Assembly (NCBI RefSeq): GCF_013085465.1
Contig: NZ_CP049838.1
Coordinates: 8,246,001 to 8,310,000 of the forward strand
Reading direction: 5' to 3'
DNA from: Streptomyces asoensis
GTDB lineage: Bacteria; Actinomycetota; Actinomycetes; Streptomycetales; Streptomycetaceae
DNA length: 64,000 nt
Positions 16,691 to 25,747 of the stretch are shown piece after piece; within the stretch, counting starts at the first letter, position 1; every line of letters starts with the position of its first letter. The notes beneath the pieces were generated by a model. It worked only from the letters and a program-made list of their open reading frames with translations, had not been told where the DNA came from and ran no database searches. Made by a program: the position numbers and the translations under genes.

Positions 16691-16706
16691 GGGAAAGCGC
16701 TTTCCC
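16691..16706. promoter_or_regulatory. 16-bp perfect palindrome, LacI-family-type operator
   Basis: GGGAAAGCGCTTTCCC lies just after the GH4 stop and about 80 bases before the GH38 start. The AAGCGCTT core is the classic LacI/GalR-family operator centre. No LacI-family gene occurs in the window, so a regulator encoded elsewhere may control the GH38-GH29 arm. It could also act as a weak hairpin. Confidence 0.65.
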
Positions 16707-16783
16707 CGCGCTTCTCTCCGCCCGGCTCGTCCCGCGGCCCCACGGCCTCCCCGCCCCTCGTGGTCCCTCTCTGGAGATTCCCC

Positions 16784-19700
16784 ATGCATGACGAACGCCG
16801 CCGCATCGAGGAGCGCGTCGAGCGCGTCCACAACCAGCGCATCAAGCCCGCGATCTACGCTGCCCGCGTGCCCTTCGAGGTCGAGGCCTGGCAGGCACCG
16901 GGGGAGCCCGTCCCCTTCGCGGAGGCCGCGGCCGCCGCCTACGAGCCCTTCGCGATGGACACCCCGTGGGGCCCGCCCTGGGGCACCACCTGGTTCCGGA
17001 TGCGCGGGGAGGTGCCCGCGGAGTGGGCCGGCAAGCGCGTCGAGGCCGTCATCGACCTCGGCTTCGTGGGCGACTGGCCCGGCAACCAGGCCGAGGCCCT
17101 CGTCCACCTCGCCGACGGGACGCCGCTGAAGGCGGTCAACCCGCTCAACCAGTACGTGCCGATCGGCAACCCGGCGACGGGCGGGGAGACCATCGACTAC
17201 CTGGTCGAGGCGGCCTCCAACCCGGACATCCTGGCGAACGACTTCGCGGGCCCGACCCTGCTGGGCGATGTACTGACGGCAGGCGACCGTCCACTGTATA
17301 CATTCCGCCGTGCCGACATCGCCGTCCTCGACGAGGAGGTCTGGCACCTCGACCTCGACCTCCAGGTGCTGCGCGAACTCATGGTCCACCTCGGCGAGCA
17401 CGAGCCGCGCCGGCACGAGATCATGCACGCCCTGGACCGCGCCATGGACGCCCTCGACCTGGACGACGTCTCCGGCAGCGCCGCGGCCGTCCGCGAGGTC
17501 CTCGCGCCGGTGCTGGCCAGCCCCGCCCACGCCAGCGCCCACACCATCTCCGGCGTCGGTCACGCGCACATCGACTCCGCCTGGCTGTGGCCGATCCGCG
17601 AGACGAAGCGCAAGACCTCCCGCACCTTCTCCAACGTCACCTCGCTCGCCGAGGAGTACGACGACTTCATCTTCGCCTGCTCGCAGGCCCAGCAGTACGA
17701 GTGGGTGCGCGACAACTACCCGCAGGTGTGGGCGCGCATCCAGGAGTCGGTGAAGAAGGGGCAGTGGGCGCCGGTCGGCGGCATGTGGGTCGAGTCCGAC
17801 GGAAACCTGCCCGGCGGCGAGGCGATCGCCCGCCAACTGGTCCACGGCAAGCGGTTCTTCATCGAGCACTTCGGCATCGAGACCAAGGGCGTCTGGCTGC
17901 CGGACTCCTTCGGCTACAACGCCGCCTACCCGCAGCTCGCCAAGCTCGCCGGGAACGACTGGTTCCTCACCCAGAAGATCTCCTGGAACCAGACGAACAA
18001 GTTCCCCCACCACACCTTCTGGTGGGAGGGCATCGACGGCACCCGCATCTTCACGCACTTCCCGCCCGTCGACACCTACAACGCGCGGTTCAGCGGCGAG
18101 GAGATGGACCGCGCGGTGCGCAACTACTCGGAGAAGGGCGCCGGTACGCGTTCCCTCGCCCCCTTCGGCTGGGGCGACGGCGGTGGCGGCCCCACCCGCG
18201 AGATCATGGAGCGGGCGCGCCGGCTGGCCGACCTGGAAGGCTCGCCGAAGGTCGTCGTCGAGCACCCCGACGCGTTCTTCGCGAAGGCCCGCGAGGAGTA
18301 CCCGGACGCGCCCGTCTGGGTCGGCGAGCTCTACCTGGAGCTGCACCGGGCCACGTACACCACCCAGGCCCGCACCAAGCAGGGCAACCGGCGCAGTGAA
18401 CACAAGCTGCGCGAGGCGGAGTTGTGGGCGACGACGGCCGCACTGCACGCGCCGGGCTACGCCTACCCGTACGAGAAGCTCGACCGGCTCTGGAAGACGG
18501 TGCTGCTCCACCAGTTCCACGACATCCTGCCGGGCTCCTCGATCGCCTGGGTGCACCGCGAGGCGGAGGCCGAGTACGCGCGGGTCGCCGAGGAGCTGGA
18601 GGTGCTGACGGCCGAGGCGGTCGCGGCGCTGGGCGGCGGACCGGACGAGCGGCAGCCGGGCGGCTCGCTCCGGGTGTTCAACACCAGCCCGTACGGCCGT
18701 GCCGAGGTGGTCCGCACGCCCGAGGGCGCGCCGGCGTACGTCGAGGTGCCCGCCGGCGGCAGCGCGCCGCTGGCCGACGCGCGCCCCGCGCAGCCGGTGA
18801 CGGTCTCCGGGTGTGTCCTCGACAACGGGCTGGTTCGTGTACAGGTCGCGGAAGACGGCACACTGTCTTCTGTCTACGATCTGCGGGCCGACCGTGAGGT
18901 CCTCGCCGACCAGGGCAACCTGCTCCGCCTGCACACCGACCTCCCGAACTACTGGGACGCCTGGGACATCGACAAGCACTACCAGAACCGGTACACCGAC
19001 CTGCTGGAGCCGGACGCGGTGACGGTCGTCGAGGAGGACCCGCTCGTCGGCGCGATCCGGGTCACGCGCTCCTTCGGCAAGGGCTCGACGATCACCCAGA
19101 CCATCACGCTCCGTGCCGGCAGCCCCCGCGTCGACTTCGAGACCGACATCGACTGGCACGAGGCGGAGAAGATCCTCAAGGCGGCCTTCCCGGTGGACAT
19201 CCGGGCGCCGCACTCCTCCGCCGAGATCCAGTTCGGCCACATCCAGCGCCCCACCCACACCAACACCAGCTGGGAGGCGGCCCGCTTCGAGGTCTCCGGC
19301 CACCGCTGGGTGCACATCGGCGAGCCCGGCTACGGCGTCGCGGTCATCAACGACTCCACCTACGGCCACGACGTCTCCCGCACGGTCCGCGAGGACGGCG
19401 GTACGACCACCACCGTCCGCCTCAGCCTGGTCCGCGCCCCGCGGGTCCCTGACCCCGAGGCGGACCAGGGACGGCACCGCTTCAGCTACGCGCTGCTCCC
19501 CGGCGCGAGCATCGAGGACGCGGTCGCCGAGGGCTACTCCCTCAACCTCCCGCTGCGCGTGGCCGACGCGGCGGACGCCACCCCCGAGCCCGTCGTCTCG
19601 GTGGACGGCGAGGGAGTCACCGTCGAGGCGGTGAAGCTCGCCGACGACGAGTCCGGGGATGTCGTCGTCCGGCTCTACGAGTCCCGCGGGGGCCGCTCCA

Positions 19701-19867
19701 CCGGCACCCTGCGCACGGGCTTCCCGCTCGCGGGCGCCCAGGTGACCGACCTGCTCGAGCGGCCGCTGGAGCCCGCGGTCGTCGGCGAGGACGGCGCGGT
19801 GGCCGTCGTACTGCGGCCGTTCCAGATTCTGACGCTCCGTCTGGAACGCGCCGTCACCGGCCGCTAG
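16784..19867 (+). CDS. GH38 alpha-mannosidase
   Basis: 1027 residues, the usual length. The N-terminal galactose-binding-like region is followed by the catalytic barrel with HAHIDSAWLWP (zinc His/Asp), and WLPDSFGYNA carrying the nucleophile aspartate. The mid three-helix and C-terminal beta domains follow (HKLREAEL, FHDILPGSSI ... RVFNTSPYGR). There is no signal peptide. The start ATG has GGAG nearby; an in-frame upstream extension would read through the palindrome and is rejected. It removes alpha-linked mannose from imported oligosaccharides, working beside GH2 and GH29 enzymes of the locus. Confidence 0.93.
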   Translation: MHDERRRIEERVERVHNQRIKPAIYAARVPFEVEAWQAPGEPVPFAEAAAAAYEPFAMDTPWGPPWGTTWFRMRGEVPAEWAGKRVEAVIDLGFVGDWPGNQAEALVHLADGTPLKAVNPLNQYVPIGNPATGGETIDYLVEAASNPDILANDFAGPTLLGDVLTAGDRPLYTFRRADIAVLDEEVWHLDLDLQVLRELMVHLGEHEPRRHEIMHALDRAMDALDLDDVSGSAAAVREVLAPVLASPAHASAHTISGVGHAHIDSAWLWPIRETKRKTSRTFSNVTSLAEEYDDFIFACSQAQQYEWVRDNYPQVWARIQESVKKGQWAPVGGMWVESDGNLPGGEAIARQLVHGKRFFIEHFGIETKGVWLPDSFGYNAAYPQLAKLAGNDWFLTQKISWNQTNKFPHHTFWWEGIDGTRIFTHFPPVDTYNARFSGEEMDRAVRNYSEKGAGTRSLAPFGWGDGGGGPTREIMERARRLADLEGSPKVVVEHPDAFFAKAREEYPDAPVWVGELYLELHRATYTTQARTKQGNRRSEHKLREAELWATTAALHAPGYAYPYEKLDRLWKTVLLHQFHDILPGSSIAWVHREAEAEYARVAEELEVLTAEAVAALGGGPDERQPGGSLRVFNTSPYGRAEVVRTPEGAPAYVEVPAGGSAPLADARPAQPVTVSGCVLDNGLVRVQVAEDGTLSSVYDLRADREVLADQGNLLRLHTDLPNYWDAWDIDKHYQNRYTDLLEPDAVTVVEEDPLVGAIRVTRSFGKGSTITQTITLRAGSPRVDFETDIDWHEAEKILKAAFPVDIRAPHSSAEIQFGHIQRPTHTNTSWEAARFEVSGHRWVHIGEPGYGVAVINDSTYGHDVSRTVREDGGTTTTVRLSLVRAPRVPDPEADQGRHRFSYALLPGASIEDAVAEGYSLNLPLRVADAADATPEPVVSVDGEGVTVEAVKLADDESGDVVVRLYESRGGRSTGTLRTGFPLAGAQVTDLLERPLEPAVVGEDGAVAVVLRPFQILTLRLERAVTGR

Positions 19868-19877
19868 CGGCGGCCCC

Positions 19878-19909
19878 GGGGCGGGCGCGACTCGGTGCGC
19901 GCCCGCCCC
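19878..19909 (+). terminator. Hairpin after the mannosidase gene
   Basis: A 12-bp perfect stem (GGGGCGGGCGCG with its complement) and an 8-base loop lie ten bases past the GH38 stop. The fucosidase starts 37 bases later, so this probably attenuates rather than fully separates the two genes. Confidence 0.7.
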
Positions 19910-19946
19910 TGCCCTGAAGTGCCCTGCTCTGCGGAGGAGTTCAGCT

Positions 19947-21197
19947 GTGCCCATGCAACCCTGGTTCACCGACGCCAAGTTGGGGATCTTCGTCCACTGG
20001 GGCATCTACGCCGTCGACGGCGTCCAGGAGTCCTGGTCGTTCTACGACGACATCGTGCCCCACGACCGGTACATGTCCCAGCTCGATCGCTTCACCGGCG
20101 CCCACTACGATCCGCGGGCCTGGGCCGACCTGTTCGCCCGCGCCGGCGCCGGTTACGCCGTCCTCACCAGCCGCCACCACGACGGCGTCGCCCTGTGGGA
20201 CACGGCGTACGGGGATCTGAATCTGGGCCGCGACCATCTCACCGGCTACGCCGACGCCCTGCGCGAGAAGGGCCTCAAGGTCGGTCTGTACTACTCGCAC
20301 TCCGACTGGAACCACCCGGACTACGCCAGCACCCGCAAGCCGGGCCGCCCGCCGGAGATGGAGGACAACCGCTACTCCGAGTGCTCCGCCGAGGACGAGG
20401 ACCTCGAGGCCTGGGAGCGGTTCCTCGCCTACCGGGACGGTCAGATCCGCGAGTTGGCCTCCCGCTACCGGCCCGACCTGATGTGGTTCGACGGCGAGTG
20501 GGACCGCAGCGAGGAGCAGTGGCGCATCAAGGAACTCGCCGCGCTGATCCGCTCCTACTCCCCGGACGTCGTCTTCAACGCCCGCATGCTCAGCGAGGGC
20601 GACTACGCCACCCCCGAACAGGGCGCCCCCATCGAACCCCCCGCCGGGCCGTGGGAGTTGTGCCTCACCATCAACGACTCGTGGGGCTACCAGCACCACG
20701 ACCACAACCACAAGTCGCTCACCCAGCTGGTCCGCTACTTCGCCGAGACCATCGGTGGCGGCGGCAATCTGCTGCTCGACGTCGGCCCGATGGAGGACGG
20801 CACCATCCCGCAGCCCCAGGTCGAGCGCCTCGAAGGCCTGGGGGAGTGGATCCGCAAGCATGCGGAGGCCGTGTACGGGACGGTGCGGGGGCTCCCGGCC
20901 GGACACCACTACGGGCCCAGCACCCTCTCCGCCGACCGCCGCACCCTCTACCTCACCCTGTTCGACATCCCGCGTTCCGAGATCGGCGTCCGGGGACTGG
21001 TCACGCCGGTCCGCAAGGTCACCGTCCTCGGCACCGGAACGGAACTCGCCCACCGTGTCGTCGGTGGACTGCACGAGGCGGTCGGTGTGCTGTGGATCGA
21101 CCCGCCGGCCGGCTCCGACCTGGACCCGCACGCCACGGTCCTCGCCCTGGAACTGGACGGCGAACTGGAGTTGTACCGGGGGTCGGGACGCTTCTGA
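19947..21197 (+). CDS. GH29 alpha-L-fucosidase
   Basis: 416 residues from GTG 19947 with GGAGGAG upstream. The GH29 barrel begins with WFTDAKLGIFVHWGIYAV, followed by YAVLTSRHHDG, GLYYSHSDWNHPDY and LMWFDGEWD, whose aspartate fits the catalytic nucleophile position. A GGGGNLLLDVGP segment and a short C-terminal beta domain complete the protein. It lacks a secretion signal, so it would remove alpha-L-fucose inside the cell. Last gene of the plus-strand glycosidase run, ending near the convergent chitinase terminator. Confidence 0.9.
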   Translation: MPMQPWFTDAKLGIFVHWGIYAVDGVQESWSFYDDIVPHDRYMSQLDRFTGAHYDPRAWADLFARAGAGYAVLTSRHHDGVALWDTAYGDLNLGRDHLTGYADALREKGLKVGLYYSHSDWNHPDYASTRKPGRPPEMEDNRYSECSAEDEDLEAWERFLAYRDGQIRELASRYRPDLMWFDGEWDRSEEQWRIKELAALIRSYSPDVVFNARMLSEGDYATPEQGAPIEPPAGPWELCLTINDSWGYQHHDHNHKSLTQLVRYFAETIGGGGNLLLDVGPMEDGTIPQPQVERLEGLGEWIRKHAEAVYGTVRGLPAGHHYGPSTLSADRRTLYLTLFDIPRSEIGVRGLVTPVRKVTVLGTGTELAHRVVGGLHEAVGVLWIDPPAGSDLDPHATVLALELDGELELYRGSGRF

Positions 21198-21505
21198 GGC
21201 ACCCCGCCGGCCGCGCCTGGCCCGGGTCGCGTGAGCCGGGGGCCGTCGAGTCGGCCGTACGACCGGCGGGGCACAGCGATTCGGGCCGGTCGGTCGCTCC
21301 CCGTGACAGCGGCCGACCGACCCGATCCCCCGTACCGCCGGGAATCCCCCGTCGATTCCCGGACTTCCCCCGTTGATCCCTGTGCTTCCCCCTGGAGCCC
21401 CGTGCTTCCCCGGTTGCTCCCCCGTGGGGCCCTTCACTCTTAAGAGCGAGCCCCCCGGATCCTGATACACCCTTCGCCGAAAAAGTCCCCCGGTCGCCGA
21501 AAAAG
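21198..21505. other. Non-coding spacer with degenerate C-rich repeats
   Basis: No gene is supported. About 21340-21430 holds imperfect repeats built on CTTCCCC/GATTCCC, and 21474-21485 and 21494-21505 are identical copies of TCGCCGAAAAAG, which give the chitinase terminator its T-rich tail on the minus strand. Confidence 0.6.
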
Positions 21506-21527
21506 CCCCCGGACCGTGGTCCGGGGG
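21506..21527 (-). terminator. Chitinase terminator
   Basis: A ten-bp perfect stem (CCCCCGGACC/GGTCCGGGGG) is followed on the minus strand by CTTTTTCGG, a good intrinsic terminator about 23 bases past the chitinase stop. It can also stop readthrough from the fucosidase. Confidence 0.8.
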
Positions 21528-21550
21528 ACTTTCGCTCGCGTCGGGGATGC

Positions 21551-23239
21551 TCAGCCGGTGAAGCCGGCCGTGATCGAGGTGAACTGCCAGGTGCTCTGGC
21601 TGATGCCGGAGCAGTTGCTCACCACGCCACCGCCCGGGCAGGGCCGGTCGCGGTTGACGGCCCAGTAGGCGAGCCGGGCGATGTGGTGGGAGTTGGCCCA
21701 GTCGCGGATCGAAGTCCAGATCGCCGGAGTCGTGTTCTCCTGCTGGTCCGACAGGCCGTTCATGCCGGAGATCCCGATGTGGGCGTAGGCGGTGGCGTCG
21801 TCCCAGCCGAAGGTGGACTTCAGCTTGTTCTTCAGCCCCTCCGTGGCGTTCACGGTGTTGCCGTACATGTCCGAACCGCCGCCGAAGTCGAACGGCATGA
21901 TGGTGAAGACGTCGATGTCGGCGGCGAGCGACTTGGCCTGCTCGATGAGACGGTTGCCGTAGTAGGTCGGCCCGGTCGTCGACGTCCCGAAGGTGACGAT
22001 GGTCTTCAGACCGGGGTTGTTGGCCTTGACCGTCTTCAGGGCGGTGAGGATCCGCGCCTGCACGGCCTCGTTCTCGAACTCGTCGGTGTTCTCGATGTCC
22101 ATGTCGATCGCCTTGAGGGAGTAGGCGTCGATCACCTTCTGGAGCGCGGCCGCCAGCGCGCTCGCCGAGGAGCAGTTGGCGCCGAGCTTGCTGCCCTGCC
22201 AGCCGCCGAACGAGGGCACGATGTCACCGCCCGCCGAGCGGACCTGGTTGATGACGCTCTGGTCGACCCCGCCGGTCAGCGGCCGGTTGCTGTCCCACAT
22301 CGGGCTGCACCCGCCGCCGTCCAGCATGAACGCCATCGTGAACCACTTGATGCCGGTCGAGCTCATCACCGTGGACACGCTCGGCGGGTCGCCCCAGCCC
22401 TCGAACAGGTAGGGCGCGGCCTGCTTGAACCCGGTCCCGCCACCGCCGCCCGCGTTCGTCGTGACACTCACGGAGTTGGAGGCCCCGGAGGTGTTCCCGG
22501 CCGCGTCCCGTGCCCTCACGGTGAAGGTGTACCCGGTGCTCGCGGACAGCCCGCTGACCGTGGCGGACGTACCGGAGACGGTGAGCACCTTGGCGGACCC
22601 GCTGTACACGTCGTAACCCGTGACGCCGACGTTGTCGGTGGCGGCGTTCCAGGACAGCGACACGCTGGAGGACGTCCTGCCGGTCGAGGTCAGCCCGCCC
22701 GGCGCGGTCGGCGCCTGGGTGTCCGAGCCGCCTCCGCCGCCCGGCCCGTCCAGGCTGACGTCGTCGGCGTAGTAGGTGCCCTGGGCGTACCAGCCGTGGA
22801 CGTAGATCGTGGCGCTGGTCTGCGAGGCCCCGGTGGTGAAGGACACCGACAGCCGGCTGTACGCCGACGGCGACGACGTCCAGGTGGAGGCGCCGCCGTC
22901 GACGCCGAGGTAGACGTAGGAGCCGCGTACCCAGCCGGTGAGCGCGTACGTGGTGTTCGGCTGGACCGGGACGGTCTGGCTGCACTTGGCGATGTCACTC
23001 GAACTCACCGCCCCCGCGAGGGCCTTGGAGCCGCTGTGGGTGGGCGAGGAGACGACGGAGCCGAGGTTGCCGGTGCAGGACCAGGGCGAGAGGGCGCCCG
23101 ACTCGAGACCGGGGTTGGTCAGGATGTTGGCCGCCTGAGCGGTGCCCGGCAGGGCCACGGCCCCGGCGAGGGCGAGACCGGCGGTGCCGAGCAGGGCGAG
23201 GAATCGACGCCATGGGCGTCCGAGGGGTCTGGTGCGCAC
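21551..23239 (-). CDS. Secreted GH18 chitinase with N-terminal CBM-like and FnIII domains
   Basis: 562 residues from GTG 23239, preceded by AGGGAG; the Sec signal (RRFLALLGTAGLALAGAVALPGTAQA) fits this start. A carbohydrate-binding jelly roll (residues ~38-165) and a glycine linker lead to an FnIII module (APTAPGGLTSTGRTSSSVSL..., ~180-265). The GH18 barrel (~275-562) has the DxxDxDxE-type active site in AIDMDIEN with Glu as proton donor. It resembles the Streptomyces exochitinase/ChiC-like group. It degrades chitin outside the cell. Its promoter carries paired chitinase-type repeats, consistent with induction by chitin and glucose repression in this genus. Confidence 0.92.
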   Translation of the reverse strand: MRTRPLGRPWRRFLALLGTAGLALAGAVALPGTAQAANILTNPGLESGALSPWSCTGNLGSVVSSPTHSGSKALAGAVSSSDIAKCSQTVPVQPNTTYALTGWVRGSYVYLGVDGGASTWTSSPSAYSRLSVSFTTGASQTSATIYVHGWYAQGTYYADDVSLDGPGGGGGSDTQAPTAPGGLTSTGRTSSSVSLSWNAATDNVGVTGYDVYSGSAKVLTVSGTSATVSGLSASTGYTFTVRARDAAGNTSGASNSVSVTTNAGGGGGTGFKQAAPYLFEGWGDPPSVSTVMSSTGIKWFTMAFMLDGGGCSPMWDSNRPLTGGVDQSVINQVRSAGGDIVPSFGGWQGSKLGANCSSASALAAALQKVIDAYSLKAIDMDIENTDEFENEAVQARILTALKTVKANNPGLKTIVTFGTSTTGPTYYGNRLIEQAKSLAADIDVFTIMPFDFGGGSDMYGNTVNATEGLKNKLKSTFGWDDATAYAHIGISGMNGLSDQQENTTPAIWTSIRDWANSHHIARLAYWAVNRDRPCPGGGVVSNCSGISQSTWQFTSITAGFTG

Positions 23240-23301
23240 GCGATCTCCCTGAAGGAATGGGGGTGTTCGGGAGTGCAGGGGAGTGCAAGGGGTGCGCAAC
23301 A

Positions 23302-23356
23302 AAGTTGGTATGGACCAATCCGCCTGTCAAGGTGAGAGACGGAATTGGTCCATACC
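23302..23356 (-). promoter_or_regulatory. Chitinase promoter with paired TTGGTCCATACC boxes
   Basis: A 13-bp perfect inverted repeat, GGTATGGACCAAT at 23307-23319 and ATTGGTCCATACC at 23344-23356, is separated by 24 bases. On the minus strand a consensus -35 (TTGACA, 23330-23325) lies between them, and the proximal box fills the -35/-10 spacer before CAACTT (23307-23302). Streptomyces chitinase promoters are known for paired 12-bp TGGTCCAGACCT-like boxes; here the pair is inverted rather than direct. Confidence 0.7.
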
Positions 23357-23385
23357 GGTGAGGGAAATGTCCTTCCTGGTCTTTC

Positions 23386-24537
23386 CTAGAGCGGCAGCGC
23401 CTGCGCGGCGCCCGCCGTGGTCACCTCGACGGAGCCGGCGGGCGCGGGCACGGCCGACAGCAGCGGCTCGGCGGCCTCCTCCACCCGCTGGTGCGGCAGC
23501 GTGACCGCGCGCAGCGGACGCGGCCCCGACACCACCGTGTAGTCCTGCCCCAGGAACGGCGGCACGATCTCGCCCGGGTCCTCACCGAGCGCCAACTGCA
23601 CCGCTGCCCAAGGGGCGTTGACACCGCACAGCGACAGCTGGTGAAGTCCGCCGGCCGGGCGGGTGTTGACGTCCATCAGGACCGGCCGGTCGCCGAACAT
23701 CCGGAACTGGATGTTGGACAGGTAGTGCAGCCCGAAGCCCTCGGCGATGAGGCGGGCCGGCTCCAGCCACTGCTCGTGCAGGGTGAACCCCCGGCGGCGG
23801 CCGTTCTTCGTCCGGCCGATGGCCATCCGCAGGATGTTGTCCGGGCCGGTGAGGCAGTCCACGGACACCTCCGGCTGCTCCAGGCGCGGCATGACCAGCC
23901 AGTCGATCTGCTCTTCGCCCTGCTCCTCGGCCCGCGTCAGCGCCTCGACCACCATGTCGAGTTGGACGTACGGGCTCGGGAAGCCGCTGAGGTGCATCAG
24001 CGAGAAGGGGGTACGGGTGATCACCCGGAAGCCCACCCCGCCCGCGCCGGACGCCGGCTTGAAGCACGCCCGGTGCCCGGCCCCCTCCAACTCCTCGACG
24101 GCGGCCACGAGTTCGTCAGCCGTCCGGACCCGGAACCACGGCGGCACGGGCACGCCGATCGCCTGCACGGCCTCGTACGCGATCACCTTGTCGTGGAAGA
24201 CGGCGACGGCCTCCGGCGGCGGCGCCAGCAGGGCCGTGCCGACCGCGTCGAAGTCGGCCCGGTGCGCCACGACGGCCGCCTGGTGCAGCCGGGGCACGAA
24301 CACGTCGATGCTGCGGCGCTTGCACTGCGCGAGGGCGTACTCGACGTACGCGGCCGGGGAGAGGCCCTCCGGCTCCAGCTCGGCGGTGTCGGCGGCGGCC
24401 AGTACGGGGGAGTCGGCGTCACCGTGCGTGGCGTGGATCTCGACCGCGCGATCGCTGGGATTTCGTCGCAGCTGATCCGTGAAGAACACGTTCTCCGCGT
24501 ACGTGCGGTTGAGCCAGACGCGTACGCGAGAGACCAT
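23386..24537 (-). CDS. ATP-grasp domain protein of unknown substrate
   Basis: 383 residues. The pre-ATP-grasp start (VWLNRTYAENVFFTDQLRRNP) leads to a domain with FHDKVIAYEAVQAIGVPVPPWF, the nucleotide loop KPASGAGGVGFRV, and the metal-binding C-terminal motif NIQFRMFGDRPVLMDVNTRPAGG (Asp/Asn pair). This arrangement is that of carboxylate-amine ligases related to CPSase large chains. The ligated substrates are unknown. The stop lies close to the chitinase promoter, the upstream 350 bases are a divergent spacer, so it is likely monocistronic. Confidence 0.8.
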   Translation of the reverse strand: MVSRVRVWLNRTYAENVFFTDQLRRNPSDRAVEIHATHGDADSPVLAAADTAELEPEGLSPAAYVEYALAQCKRRSIDVFVPRLHQAAVVAHRADFDAVGTALLAPPPEAVAVFHDKVIAYEAVQAIGVPVPPWFRVRTADELVAAVEELEGAGHRACFKPASGAGGVGFRVITRTPFSLMHLSGFPSPYVQLDMVVEALTRAEEQGEEQIDWLVMPRLEQPEVSVDCLTGPDNILRMAIGRTKNGRRRGFTLHEQWLEPARLIAEGFGLHYLSNIQFRMFGDRPVLMDVNTRPAGGLHQLSLCGVNAPWAAVQLALGEDPGEIVPPFLGQDYTVVSGPRPLRAVTLPHQRVEEAAEPLLSAVPAPAGSVEVTTAGAAQALPL

Positions 24538-24886
24538 GCAGGCCGCCTTTCACGGTTCGCGGGCAGGGCAAAGCGGGCCCGGCCCGGGCAGGGGGATTGG
24601 TGGGTCACCAAACCGCCCTGCGGAAGGGACGTCCATGGCGGTGGTGTTGGGGCGATCATACGGGTTCCCGGGGGTGCGGCGTGCAACGCCCGTGTTACGG
24701 ATTTTCCGATCTTGTTCACGTGCGGCGCGTGTTCGGGTAGAAGCGCGCTACGGCGCAGGTGGGGCGGTGTCCGAGCCCGGCGGGAGACCCGGTCCGACCT
24801 TGTACCGCAGACGTGAATGTGTTCTCGTGGTGGCACTGGTGTATTCGTGAGAATGCGGAGAGTGGGCTTGTGAGCGGGGGCGGAAG
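24538..24886. other. Divergent intergenic spacer, no gene
   Basis: 349 bases between the ATP-grasp and metallophosphoesterase genes. It must hold both promoters, but I see no convincing -35/-10 pair. A short palindrome CGGATTTTCCG lies near 24701. Confidence 0.5.
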
Positions 24887-25747
24887 GTGACGTCTACGGC
24901 CGGTGGCGCCGGACAACTGCTGGCCATCAGCGATCTGCACATCGGATATCCGGAGAACCGCGCCCTGGTCGAGGCCATGGCCCCGGAGTCGGACGAGGAC
25001 TGGCTGCTCGTCGCCGGCGACGTCTCGGAGAACGTGGCCGACATCCGCTGGGCGCTCAAGACCCTCGCCGGCCGTTTCCGCAGGGTCGTCTGGGTCCCCG
25101 GCAACCACGAGCTGTGGACCCATCCCACGGACCCGGTCACCCTGCGCGGAGTCGCCCGCTACGAGCACCTCGTCGAGGTCTGCCGCGACCTGGGTGTCAC
25201 CACACCCGAGGACCCCTACCCGGTCTGGGAGGGCCCCGGCGGCCCGGTCGTGGTCGCGCCGCTGTTCCTGTTGTACGACTACTCGTTCCTCCCGGCCGGC
25301 TGCGCCACCAAGGAGGAGGGCCTGGCGTACGCGGAGGGCACCGGCATCGTGTGCAACGACGAGTACCTGCTGCACCCCGACCCGTATCCGACCCGCGAGG
25401 CCTGGTGCCGGGCCCGCGTCGCCGAGACCGAACGGCGGCTCGCCGAGATCCCCGACGACCTGCCCGTCGTCCCCGTCAACCACTACCCCCTGCACCGGCA
25501 CCCGATGGACGTGCTGTGGCACCCCGAGTTCGCCATGTGGTGCGGCACCGGGCTCACGGCGGACTGGCACCGCAGATTCCGGATCGAGACCATGGTCTAC
25601 GGCCATCTCCACATCCCGCGGACCACCTGGCACGAGGGCGTCCGCTTCGAGGAGGTGTCGGTGGGCTACCCCCGGGAATGGCGCAAGCGGGCGCAGCCGC
25701 CGGGCCGGCTGCGCCGCATCCTGCCCAGGGAGGCCGGGGCCGAGTGA
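24887..25747 (+). CDS. Cytoplasmic calcineurin-like metallophosphoesterase
   Basis: 286 residues. Motifs are ISDLHIG (DxH), VAGDVSEN (GD), VPGNHELW (GNHE), PVNHYPL (H) and VYGHLHIP (GHxH), a complete dinuclear metal site. There is no signal peptide. Start GTG 24887 follows a GGAAG site. The stop overlaps the downstream phosphopantetheinyl transferase start by four bases (GTGA). The pairing suggests a linked role, perhaps hydrolysis of phosphopantetheine or a nucleotide by-product, but that is inference from adjacency only. Confidence 0.88.
   Translation: MTSTAGGAGQLLAISDLHIGYPENRALVEAMAPESDEDWLLVAGDVSENVADIRWALKTLAGRFRRVVWVPGNHELWTHPTDPVTLRGVARYEHLVEVCRDLGVTTPEDPYPVWEGPGGPVVVAPLFLLYDYSFLPAGCATKEEGLAYAEGTGIVCNDEYLLHPDPYPTREAWCRARVAETERRLAEIPDDLPVVPVNHYPLHRHPMDVLWHPEFAMWCGTGLTADWHRRFRIETMVYGHLHIPRTTWHEGVRFEEVSVGYPREWRKRAQPPGRLRRILPREAGAE

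Noticed and set aside
16643-20005. Over 1100-codon minus-strand frame opposite the mannosidase
   Set aside because: GH4, GH38 and the start of GH29 on the plus strand have catalytic motifs; the antisense frame has none.
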